Positions 18,605-25,931 of a stretch of DNA of 64,000 nucleotides are shown here, one piece after another. This DNA comes from Clostridiales bacterium (GTDB lineage Bacteria; Bacillota; Clostridia; Peptostreptococcales; Acidaminobacteraceae). A program made the translations under genes and the position numbers. The stretch lies in assembly GCA_016342415.1 (NCBI GenBank), contig JAEIOD010000027.1:1-64000 (forward strand). Direction: 5' to 3'. Numbering within the stretch: the stretch's first letter is position 1; every line of letters starts with the position of its first letter. The notes below the pieces were generated by a model that ran no database searches, was not told the DNA's origin, and saw only the letters and a list, made by a program, of their open reading frames with translations.

Positions 18605-19208
18605 ATTTAATCACCACCACGCATAATGAACTATACGTCCTTTCTATTTCCTCAGAAGTATGTATTGCTGTAATTTTTTCCGTGCTATAGCTTAAATTTT
18701 CACCGATAAAAAGAGTTGCTGACAAATCCAGTTTTCTAAGTTTATCCATCAGTTCTTTTGGTCCTTGTTTTTTATCTGTTAATAAACCCATGATATTATA
18801 GTTTCTAAACTCCTCATCATCAATTGCCCTACCATGAACACTACCAATATATGCATTGTGATAAGACATATTTAACTTGGAAAACAAATACTGCAATGAA
18901 CTGATTCCTGGATAAGTCTCTAGCTCATCTTCAGAAAAATGTTCTTTTAACATCTCTAGAAAACTATAAAATCCAGTATCACCAGATACCAAAACAGCGG
19001 TTTGATTTAAACGATAATTTGATTTAATGTCTTCAATGGTTTCAAACAGTGGGATTTTTATCTGTACTTTATCTCCCTTCATGTTATAAGTTTCTAGATG
19101 TCGTTTACCACCATAAACTCTCTTGGCTTGTAATAATTTACGTTTTGCTATTGGCAACATATAGTCTGGATGACCTGGCCCTAAACCAATAACCCATATT
19201 TTATTCAC
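18597..19208 (-). CDS. cbiE: Cobalt-precorrin-7 C5-methyltransferase
   Basis: Tetrapyrrole methylase of 203 residues that adds the C5 methyl group. The N-terminal WVIGLGPGHPDYMLPIAKRK, the YGGKRHLE segment and AVLVSGDTGFYSFLEML fit CbiE. I place the start at the GTG at 19208, which lies inside the end of cbiD and has GGAGGTG upstream; the in-frame ATG at 19235 would add nine residues with no proper ribosome binding site. Confidence 0.92.
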   Translation of the reverse strand: MNKIWVIGLGPGHPDYMLPIAKRKLLQAKRVYGGKRHLETYNMKGDKVQIKIPLFETIEDIKSNYRLNQTAVLVSGDTGFYSFLEMLKEHFSEDELETYPGISSLQYLFSKLNMSYHNAYIGSVHGRAIDDEEFRNYNIMGLLTDKKQGPKELMDKLRKLDLSATLFIGENLSYSTEKITAIHTSEEIERTYSSLCVVVIKFD

Positions 19209-20307
19209 GGAGCACCTCCATAAAATAATCAGCACATTTTGTTTTAGAAAGTAAACCTTGATCTAAAGAAAATAAAATAACTTCTACTTCTAAACCTCCA
19301 AACACAAAATTTTCAAGTCTACTTTGAATCGATTCGACGATCAGATCAAAAACTTCAGTTAATCCTTCATCTACAATATAGTTCACCGCTTCTTCAGTTG
19401 TATTGCAAGTTAGAACATAAGACAATTGTTCATGTGTCGCCTGACTTCTTATCAGATGTGATACTAAAATATCCATCCTGGCATCCGAAACACGACTATG
19501 TGTATGAAAGATGCCGCCTGCAACTTTTACAAGTTTGCCTATATGACCAATAAATAGTATTTTTTTCTTTTTTGCCTCAACAGCTCTTTCAAACATATAA
19601 CCTACAAAATTACTAATTTTAAGGATTTTGTTTTCTGAAACACCAAACGACATACAGTAATCGCGACCATAATTTCCAGGGGTTAAAACCATCATGTCAT
19701 CTGGTATCTGATTGAGTTCTAATTGTAAACTGTCTTTAAAGGCTTCCTCGCTCATGGGTTCAACAATACCAGTCGTTCCTATAATTGAAATACCACCCAA
19801 AATACCAAGTTTAGGATTAAATGTTTTCTTTGCAACTTCCACACCTCCTGGTACTGAAATCTCAATCTCCAAACCTTCTTTATACCCATATAGACTACAG
19901 AGTTCTTGAACAGATTCTAAAATCATTTTCCTAGGAACTGGATTAATCGCAAATTCACCAACTGCTACACTCAAACCTTTTTTAGTGACCTGACCCACAC
20001 CGATCCCGCCAATGAGTTTTATATCAGAAGCAGTTTTTGATACTTTTGCATGAATCAAAATACCATTGGTTATATCGGGATCGTCTCCACTGTCCTTTTT
20101 AATAGCACAAGCAACAGACTCTTTCATTTCAATCTCCAACACCTCTAAGTTCAGTAACCATCCTTTTGGTGTCATCAACTCTACTGAAGTCATGCGTTTA
20201 CCTGACAGAAGCATATGAGTTGCAGCCTTTGCTGCTGCAGCAGCACACGACCCAGTGGTATAACCGTATCTTAGTATTTTGCCATTTTTATAAATGTTTT
20301 CTATCAT
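19201..20307 (-). CDS. cbiD: Cobalt-precorrin-5B C1-methyltransferase
   Basis: CbiD family, 368 residues, typical length. The N-terminal LRYGYTTGSCAAAAAKAA is the family signature; other landmarks are KDSGDDPDITNG, the glycine-rich ISIIGTTGIVEPMS and FIGHIGKLVKVAGGIFHTHS. It methylates C1 in the anaerobic pathway. It starts within the stop of cbiC (ATGA overlap). Confidence 0.95.
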   Translation of the reverse strand: MIENIYKNGKILRYGYTTGSCAAAAAKAATHMLLSGKRMTSVELMTPKGWLLNLEVLEIEMKESVACAIKKDSGDDPDITNGILIHAKVSKTASDIKLIGGIGVGQVTKKGLSVAVGEFAINPVPRKMILESVQELCSLYGYKEGLEIEISVPGGVEVAKKTFNPKLGILGGISIIGTTGIVEPMSEEAFKDSLQLELNQIPDDMMVLTPGNYGRDYCMSFGVSENKILKISNFVGYMFERAVEAKKKKILFIGHIGKLVKVAGGIFHTHSRVSDARMDILVSHLIRSQATHEQLSYVLTCNTTEEAVNYIVDEGLTEVFDLIVESIQSRLENFVFGGLEVEVILFSLDQGLLSKTKCADYFMEVLRE

Positions 20308-20927
20308 ATCATTTTTAATAGTGCGTTGATAATGGCTACTGCTACTGTACTGCCGCCCTTTCTACCATTGACTCTGATATAAGGTACACCCATCTCACTT
20401 AACAATTCTTTTGATTCATCAGCTCCTACAAAACCAACAGGCACACCTATAATCAATTCTGGTTTTGGATAACCGTTTTCAATCAATTCTTTTAATTTAA
20501 AAATAGCTGTTGGCGCATTACCAATTGCAAATATTTTAATGGAAGGATCAAGAGATGCTTTTTTTATACCTGCCATAGATCTTGTGATGCTATCTTTTTC
20601 TGCCATTTCATACACATCATCATCATGTACAAAATTTAAGATTTTTACACCAAGAGATTCTAACTTCCGTCTTCTAACACCTGTCATAATCATCGAGGTA
20701 TCTGCATAGATGTTTTTACCTTCTGATAAAACACGTTTACCCACTTCAATGGCATCTTTAGATATTTCTGTGATGCTACCGTACTCAAAATCTGCTGTAG
20801 TATGGATAACACGTTTTATGATCATCAATTCTTCTTCTGAATAATGTTTTAATAACTCGTATCCTTCTTCACCAATAATTTCAAAACTTTTTTCTTCAAT
20901 GCGTTTCGGATTCTTAATATATGACAT
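20304..20927 (-). CDS. cbiC: Cobalt-precorrin-8 methylmutase
   Basis: CbiC/CobH family, 207 residues. It moves the methyl group from C11 to C12 and gives cobyrinic acid. The catalytic histidine is in RVIHTTADFEYG (His42), and GVPVGFVGADESKE and VNGRKGGSTVAVAIINALL are conserved. I chose the ATG at 20927 because GAGGGGAG stands five bases upstream; a frame from 20951 would add eight residues without a site. Its first 14 bases overlap the upstream nitrilase-like gene. Confidence 0.94.
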   Translation of the reverse strand: MSYIKNPKRIEEKSFEIIGEEGYELLKHYSEEELMIIKRVIHTTADFEYGSITEISKDAIEVGKRVLSEGKNIYADTSMIMTGVRRRKLESLGVKILNFVHDDDVYEMAEKDSITRSMAGIKKASLDPSIKIFAIGNAPTAIFKLKELIENGYPKPELIIGVPVGFVGADESKELLSEMGVPYIRVNGRKGGSTVAVAIINALLKMI

Positions 20928-21702
20928 GGTTACTCCCCTCATACAATTCATAACGTCTTCTATTCAGATAATTGGTTTTACCAATCTTTCTTGCTTTTAC
21001 TTGTTGTTTGTTTAAATCAACGACTCTTATTGTTTCATCGTCACCAAAATAACTCATAATAATCTGTCCTTTTGGATTGATTGCCATCATTCCGCCAGTA
21101 AAAGTCATGCCTTTTAATGTCCCTGTTAAATTAACGGCGATAATATAAATACCATTATCATACGCCCTAGCAGGTAAGTATTTATGCCAGAGTGTTTTTC
21201 GTAAGCCGCATGGACTTGGTGATGCAAATGGCATTACCAAACAGTCAGCACCTCTTAAAGCATACGTTTGAGCGATATCCGGTATATGACTTTCTATACA
21301 TATACACGTTCCAAAATTCATTACTTCTGTATGAAAGACATTCAAATCATCTCCAGCATTAAAGAGCTTTTTTTCCCTAAGACCTAAATGAGTTTTATGA
21401 TAAACCTGTATGGTATGGTGAATATAGAGATAACTGTTGTAATAACCATCAACCAGTTTTAATGCAGCGCCAACAAACAAATGAATATCATTCTTTTGAC
21501 AATATGCTTTTAGTGATAACAATCGCTCATCTTCTAGACCGATGGTGTTTAACTCAGATGGATCTGAAGTATATCCTGTTAAAGCGTTCTCTCCTAATGC
21601 AAAATGAGTGACCTCTTTTTTTGTTTCCATGAAGTTGATTATTTTTTTGATATTCTTTGAAATATCAAATGAATTGTTAATTTGAATCAATCCTATTTTC
21701 AT
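20914..21702 (-). CDS. Carbon-nitrogen hydrolase (nitrilase superfamily), first gene of the cobalamin operon
   Basis: A 262-residue cytoplasmic protein with the Glu-Lys-Cys triad of the nitrilase/amidase superfamily: Glu in FALGENALTGYTSD, Lys in YHKTHLGLREKKLF, Cys in GTCICIESHIPDIAQ. It shows no signal sequence and no glutamine-dependent synthetase domain. ATG at 21702 is chosen because TTGGAG lies directly before it; a TTG at 21714 is the alternative. The gene is the first behind the cobalamin riboswitches and overlaps cbiC by 14 bases, so it is co-regulated with corrin synthesis. Substrate unknown; a side-chain amide of a corrinoid or an ammonia-releasing role are guesses from context only. 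Confidence 0.85.
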   Translation of the reverse strand: MKIGLIQINNSFDISKNIKKIINFMETKKEVTHFALGENALTGYTSDPSELNTIGLEDERLLSLKAYCQKNDIHLFVGAALKLVDGYYNSYLYIHHTIQVYHKTHLGLREKKLFNAGDDLNVFHTEVMNFGTCICIESHIPDIAQTYALRGADCLVMPFASPSPCGLRKTLWHKYLPARAYDNGIYIIAVNLTGTLKGMTFTGGMMAINPKGQIIMSYFGDDETIRVVDLNKQQVKARKIGKTNYLNRRRYELYEGSNHVIY

Positions 21703-21792
21703 ATGTTTCTCCAAAATAAATGTTTTTGATACCTTCTATAAAGTCGTATCAGTAGGTCACCACAGAGTTTCATAACAGAGTTTTTGGGCAAC

Positions 21793-21819
21793 AAAAAAAC
21801 TGATCCAAAAAAGAATCAG
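21793..21819 (-). terminator. Terminator of the downstream cobalamin riboswitch
   Basis: On the minus strand CTGATTC-TTTTTT-GGATCAG followed by TTTTTTTG, between the aptamer at 21885-22040 and the first gene. It is the expected cobalamin-dependent expression platform. Confidence 0.85.
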
Positions 21820-21884
21820 CATTGATATTATATCCAAAAAAAGTATATAGTTTACCTATGGCTTCACACCGAAGCTGATTACAT

Positions 21885-22040
21885 ATTAAGGCAGGTTTCC
21901 TGGCTTTTAGATCATCTTACTCTCTAGTCTTCCCAAAGTATAAATACTTCAGTGACATTTAGATTTCATCCCTAAATACAGTAGCGGTGGCTGCTGAGGC
22001 ATTGAACCTCATTCCCTATTACCCTTGACGGCACCTTAAT
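21885..22040 (-). promoter_or_regulatory. Cobalamin riboswitch (downstream copy, next to the operon)
   Basis: Minus-strand aptamer of the B12 class. It begins with GGTGCCGTCAAGGG, continues with AGGGAATGAGGTTCAATG and the core GCAGCCACCGCTACTGTA, and closes with the B12-box-like AGCCAGGAAACCTGCC. The downstream terminator at 21793-21819 and the cobalamin genes behind it suggest transcription termination when adenosylcobalamin is plentiful. Confidence 0.93.
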
Positions 22041-22065
22041 CGCATATTTTTCAATTAACAAGTGA

Positions 22066-22094
22066 ATTATAGCATAGCTTCTACATATTAACAA
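22066..22094 (-). promoter_or_regulatory. Promoter between the two cobalamin riboswitches
   Basis: Minus strand TTGTTA (22094-22089), 17-bp spacer, TATAAT (22071-22066). The start of transcription would lie about 20 bases before the downstream aptamer, so this copy can be transcribed without passing the upstream copy. Confidence 0.6.
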
Positions 22095-22193
22095 TAAATA
22101 TAATAATATTTGTAAATAAATATATTTTATTATAAATTATGAAATTTTTAACAGTGTTTCTTTTTCTATTTTGCATTGACCTCTCAGCAAAGC

Positions 22194-22221
22194 AAAAAAA
22201 CTAACCTCAAAAAAGGCTAGT
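22194..22221 (-). terminator. Terminator of the upstream cobalamin riboswitch
   Basis: On the minus strand ACTAGCC-TTTTTTGA-GGTTAGT followed by TTTTTT. It is built like the terminator at 21793-21819, with a loop that also holds a T-run. Confidence 0.85.
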
Positions 22222-22272
22222 TCTAGACAACAAACATCCGTTTACACCCTCCGTGATTACGTCAATACACTG

Positions 22273-22407
22273 TTACCTTACTGATATCCTGACTCAACTT
22301 CATTCTAATCTCTGACCTTCCCGTTTGCACAGTGGTGTTCCAGATTTCGTCATTTCTACAGTAGCGGGGGCTGTTAAGGGATCTAACCTTAATTCCCAGT
22401 AAAGTAA
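22273..22407 (-). promoter_or_regulatory. Cobalamin riboswitch (upstream copy)
   Basis: Second B12-class aptamer on the minus strand. An 11-bp closing helix forms between TTACTTTACTG (22407-22397) and CAGTAAGGTAA (22283-22273). Inside it are GGGAATTAAGG, the core CAGCCCCCGCTACTGTA, GTGCAAACGGGAAGGTCAG and the B12 box GAGTCAGGATATC. It is followed by its own terminator at 22194-22221 and then by 130 bp without a gene before the second aptamer. Confidence 0.9.
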
Positions 22408-22424
22408 CTATTTAGTTCTTTTTA

Positions 22425-22452
22425 ATCTTATCATATATGAATGCAAAGTCAA
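22425..22452 (-). promoter_or_regulatory. Possible promoter of the upstream cobalamin riboswitch
   Basis: Minus strand TTGACT (22452-22447), 16-bp spacer, TAAGAT (22430-22425). The -10 element is weak. No terminator is visible between the ThrE genes and this point, so read-through from those genes is also possible. Confidence 0.4.
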
Positions 22453-22464
22453 TATGAAAAAGTC

Positions 22465-22908
22465 TTACTTATTCATTCTCTTGAAGAGATACGTTTTTGG
22501 TTTTAATAATTTTCCAAATGTTGTTGAAATAATAATAGCACTTGCAATCACTACAGCAACCATTAACGTCTCAAATCCGACACGTAATGCTTCATCATAA
22601 TTATTTTCAATAATACTCAGCATGGCAAAATACAAACCATACCCTGGTACCAACGGAATGATACCCGGTACAACAAAAACGGTTGCTGGCATTTTTCTAG
22701 TTTTGGCAAATGTTTCAGCTAAGATGCCAACTACCAACGCTCCAATAAATGATGAAAAGAATATTGAAACACCTACCGATTGTAACAGTTGATGCATTAA
22801 CCAACCCAGTCCACCTGCATAACCTGCATACAAGATCTGTTTTCTAGGTATATTGAACAGAACTGCAAAACCAATTGTTGCGAAAAAAGCATAGATAAAA
22901 TCTAACAT
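22465..22908 (-). CDS. Threonine/serine exporter family protein, small subunit (DUF3815, ThrE_2)
   Basis: A 147-residue membrane protein with about four or five helices, matching the C-terminal half of ThrE-type exporters (FVVPGIIPLVPGYGLYFAML is the family landmark). The gene starts within the stop codon of the upstream partner (TAATG), so the two halves are made together. Corynebacterium ThrE is one polypeptide of ten helices; here the function is split over two genes. Substrate specificity (Thr, Ser or other small metabolites) is not certain. Confidence 0.85.
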   Translation of the reverse strand: MLDFIYAFFATIGFAVLFNIPRKQILYAGYAGGLGWLMHQLLQSVGVSIFFSSFIGALVVGILAETFAKTRKMPATVFVVPGIIPLVPGYGLYFAMLSIIENNYDEALRVGFETLMVAVVIASAIIISTTFGKLLKPKTYLFKRMNK

Positions 22909-23687
22909 TATACACTCCCTGTCATTAATACTTTTAAGTGTAATATTACACCAACACCCAAAGCAATGGCTACCGCTACAAGTACAGCCTCTGTTAATTT
23001 AGAAACTCCTGATACAAAATCTCCAGAAATAGAATCTCTAAAAGCATTGGTAATAGCAACACCAGGTACCAGTGGCATTAACGAACCAATTACAATATTT
23101 GAAAGTGATAAGTTCGGATCAATTGAAGAAAATAGACCGATTAATATAAATGCAACCAATGTGTTTACCATACCACCGATTGCATTTCTAACAAACGCTC
23201 CTGCATGTTTTGAAAGTCTATTTACGACTGTAACCACAACTAAAGATGTGATAAAAGCAATGATTGCTTCTAAAAAACTGCCTTTAAATGCAAGTGTGAA
23301 AAATCCGCCTGCAACACCACCAAAAGTACTCACAATCCAGGGTTTGAAATGTGGCGTTTGTTTGATTTCCTGTAACTCAAGAAAGGCATCATCAGCACAC
23401 ATATCTGAATCAACGAACTTTCTTGAAAAACTGTTTATTTTGGCTATGATTTCTAAATCAATTGTCATCGATTTTGTTCGTATCACATAAGGATAATAAT
23501 CATCGTTGTATTGACAAGAAAGAAAGATTCCTGTTGGGATAGTAAAGTTTTCTACTACGAGTCCTCTACTACAACATATTCTTTGAATGGTATCTTCTAC
23601 TCTAGAGGTTTCAGCACCATTTTCCAACATGATGCGCCCTGCTAAAATAGCGACTTCTAGAGTTTTTTTTATAATCTGTTTTTCCAT
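22908..23687 (-). CDS. Threonine/serine exporter family protein, large subunit (DUF1212, ThrE_1)
   Basis: A 259-residue protein. The soluble N-terminal part carries the family motif LAGRIMLENGAETSRVEDTI. The C-terminal half has about five membrane helices, including SLMPLVPGVAITNAFRDSIS, which is conserved in ThrE. Start after AGAGGTGAACA. It pairs with the following ThrE_2 gene. A terminator separates it from the TraB-like gene upstream. Confidence 0.87.
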   Translation of the reverse strand: MEKQIIKKTLEVAILAGRIMLENGAETSRVEDTIQRICCSRGLVVENFTIPTGIFLSCQYNDDYYPYVIRTKSMTIDLEIIAKINSFSRKFVDSDMCADDAFLELQEIKQTPHFKPWIVSTFGGVAGGFFTLAFKGSFLEAIIAFITSLVVVTVVNRLSKHAGAFVRNAIGGMVNTLVAFILIGLFSSIDPNLSLSNIVIGSLMPLVPGVAITNAFRDSISGDFVSGVSKLTEAVLVAVAIALGVGVILHLKVLMTGSV

Positions 23688-23721
23688 TGTTCACCTCTAT
23701 GACTAGTTTATAGCATGACGT

Positions 23722-23748
23722 GAAAAAAAGAAAGTAAAATTACTTTCT
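23722..23748 (-). terminator. Terminator of the TraB/GumN-like gene
   Basis: Minus-strand hairpin AGAAAGTAA-TT-TTACTTTCT followed by TTTTTTC. The stem overlaps the stop codon of the gene at 23740-24738. Confidence 0.85.
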
Positions 23749-24738
23749 TTCCACCGTATAACCTTTATTTTCTAAGTATTTCATCACACTGTCATCACCT
23801 AAATAATGAGCCAAACCAACCACTACAAAATAAGTTTTATCCGTTTGTAAATAAGCCTCTATTTTCTCTGCCATTCCAACATTTCTATCGATTAAAATGG
23901 CTTCTTCCACTTCATCATCCGAAGTCATTTCATTATCCGTATTAAACAAATAGTCTGTCATCAGTTGTTCATCACCTGTTAAGTAGATATCATAAAGTTC
24001 TCTAAAATCTTCTATTGTTTCTTCTGTCGTACCTAGTGATGATAAGAATATTGATTCCTGTTGCTCATCCGTAAAACTGTTCATCATATCTATCTGGAAT
24101 GACATGCCTTCTAGTTCTACAACGTCTTTATCCGTTTTCTTAGCTTTATCCAAGAAATACATATCCACACCTTCAGTACCCGAATACTCTGATTTCAACA
24201 GTTGCATAGACATTAAGTTTGAACCAACTACCCAGACTCTAAACTTCTCAAATAATTTAGGTTTTAAATTGATTTCCGTACAAATCATTTCAAACTTCTG
24301 AATACCATCATCACTTAAATGATTATAAACCGTATCATCACCTTCATACATCAAAGACGGTGCAAGAGCTTGAATGGCTTTAATATCAGACACATCAGCC
24401 TCTACTCCTAATATGTCTGAAGCTTCAAATGCTTTTTCTACTGTTTCATGAAATGGGTATAATGACTCATCAGCCATATGTATAGAACCAAATAAATAAA
24501 CAGTGGCATCTTCATTTTTGACTTCCCAAAGGAAGCCTTTGTTATCACCATATACGATTGCTTCTTCAACAACTTCAGTGGTTTCACCTGAAGTGTTTTC
24601 CTCATTTACAGCCTGTTCATTCTTTGAGTTCTCATTTAGAACAGCCTCGTTTGCATTTTGATTCACATCGTTTGAACATCCAATTACAGACATTAAAACA
24701 ATAAGTATCATGCTTATTATTAATATTCTTTTTTTCAT
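23740..24738 (-). CDS. TraB/GumN family lipoprotein
   Basis: Predicted lipoprotein of 332 residues: signal peptide with SVIGCS (Cys21), then an Asn/Glu-rich linker and a TraB/GumN domain. The domain opens with FLWEVKNEDATVYLFGSIHM, the diagnostic first GxxH motif, and ends with YFVVVGLAHYLGDDSV, the second. These motifs resemble a metal-binding protease-like site; members include Tiki-like proteins, but bacterial roles are mostly unknown. Start after GTAGGAGACT. Monocistronic by position, divergent from the DUF1624 gene. Confidence 0.85.
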   Translation of the reverse strand: MKKRILIISMILIVLMSVIGCSNDVNQNANEAVLNENSKNEQAVNEENTSGETTEVVEEAIVYGDNKGFLWEVKNEDATVYLFGSIHMADESLYPFHETVEKAFEASDILGVEADVSDIKAIQALAPSLMYEGDDTVYNHLSDDGIQKFEMICTEINLKPKLFEKFRVWVVGSNLMSMQLLKSEYSGTEGVDMYFLDKAKKTDKDVVELEGMSFQIDMMNSFTDEQQESIFLSSLGTTEETIEDFRELYDIYLTGDEQLMTDYLFNTDNEMTSDDEVEEAILIDRNVGMAEKIEAYLQTDKTYFVVVGLAHYLGDDSVMKYLENKGYTVERK

Positions 24739-24893
24739 AGTCTCCTACCTTTCCTAAACAGGATAACAAGTTCATTCACTTAGTTCAAATTCTATGCCTT
24801 AAGTTAATGAAATATAAATATGTTTTACATTTTATTTATAATTATATTTTTTTATTTCGGGTAAAAGTGTAAAAAGAGAACTAGGAGTTTATT

Positions 24894-25874
24894 ATGAAAA
24901 GAAACAGAACTATAGATATTTTCAGAGGCATTATCATGATCATAATGGCATTAGATCATGCATCATTTTTCGTTATCAATACACACTTTTATGAAGGCTT
25001 CGATTTCTTCACACCATATCCTGATCATTTAGCATTTTTTACAAGGTGGATAACACACCTATGTGCACCAGGATTCTTCTTTACACTTGGATATGGCGCT
25101 TATAAGAACTACCTTAAATCAACTCATCAAAAATATAAAATGATTGTAAGAAGTTTTTTCTTACTCTTTCTTCAACTCACATTAATTAATTATATCTGGC
25201 AGAATGAATTGAGATTCTTTGGTGTTATTACTGCCCTATCAATAAGTTTATTGTTGTTGACACTTATAATGCCACTCCTTAAAAAGTTTGGTCTTCTACT
25301 CGGTATTTCGATGATACTAATTTCTCAATATGCGATTCAATCCCCATTATTTTTAGAGTCAGAACACTTACTGACAAGACTGTTTTTGGTACCGGGAGTC
25401 TATCAAGAGAATTTCATTTTGTATGCTGTCTTACCATGGTTTGGTTTAGCCTGCATCGGAGCATATTTCTCAAGCAAACCATCTATTCCATATCTAAAAC
25501 TCAGTAGTTTATCAGCACTCATATTTATCTGTGTTCAATTTACAGTCTTGAAAAAACCATTAACAATTATAGAAGGATTATCCATCATAAAATATCCTCC
25601 AAGTATAGCATTTTTAACGATAACCATGTCTATTAATTTTCTGTTGATGTACTTGATTGAGCAGGTTAAAGACCTCAGATTAATGAAATTTATCATGACA
25701 TATGGTAAATCACCACTACTCTTTTATATCTTACATCTTTACTTATATGCGGGTATCGGACGATTCCATAGTAGTCAGAGTTATATGTACCTCTACATTT
25801 CTTGGTTTGTTGGTATTCTAATACTGTATTATCCATGTCATTTCGGTTATAATATCAAGAAGAAATATTTATGA
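24894..25874 (+). CDS. DUF1624 / heparan-alpha-glucosaminide N-acetyltransferase-like membrane protein
   Basis: Polytopic membrane protein of 326 residues, about nine or ten helices. The N-terminus RTIDIFRGIIMIIMALDHAS holds the Asp-His pair conserved in the HGSNAT-like catalytic domain (DUF1624), and a second landmark is HLCAPGFFFTLGYGAY. Relatives transfer acetyl groups across the membrane to sugars; the acceptor here is unknown. Start after CTAGGAG. The gene ends just before the LacI-type operator that controls the amylase gene, so it is probably not part of that operon. Confidence 0.82.
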   Translation: MKRNRTIDIFRGIIMIIMALDHASFFVINTHFYEGFDFFTPYPDHLAFFTRWITHLCAPGFFFTLGYGAYKNYLKSTHQKYKMIVRSFFLLFLQLTLINYIWQNELRFFGVITALSISLLLLTLIMPLLKKFGLLLGISMILISQYAIQSPLFLESEHLLTRLFLVPGVYQENFILYAVLPWFGLACIGAYFSSKPSIPYLKLSSLSALIFICVQFTVLKKPLTIIEGLSIIKYPPSIAFLTITMSINFLLMYLIEQVKDLRLMKFIMTYGKSPLLFYILHLYLYAGIGRFHSSQSYMYLYISWFVGILILYYPCHFGYNIKKKYL

Positions 25875-25888
25875 TGCAACCGTTTGCA
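25875..25888 (+). promoter_or_regulatory. LacI-type operator upstream of the alpha-amylase gene
   Basis: TGCAACCGTTTGCA, a near-perfect palindrome with a central CG as in LacI-family operators. The same 14-mer occurs at 32711-32724 upstream of the LacI gene at 31670-32656. Confidence 0.8.
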
Positions 25889-25911
25889 GGATGTCTTAAT
25901 TATAGTATAAT
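25883..25911 (+). promoter_or_regulatory. Promoter of the alpha-amylase/esterase operon
   Basis: TTTGCA (25883-25888), 17-bp spacer, TATAAT (25906-25911). The -35 element lies inside the operator, so repressor binding would block RNA polymerase. The RBS AGGAGG follows at about 25918. Confidence 0.65.
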
Positions 25912-25931
25912 TACTCTAGGAGGATTGTTAA

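Noticed and set aside
21720-22464. Possible missed gene in the 740-bp gap before the cobalamin operon
   Set aside because: The gap is fully accounted for by two riboswitches, two terminators and promoter regions; no frame with an RBS was found.
22966-23490. Plus-strand frame of 174 codons opposite the ThrE_1 gene
   Set aside because: Antisense shadow; the minus-strand protein has clear family motifs and RBS.
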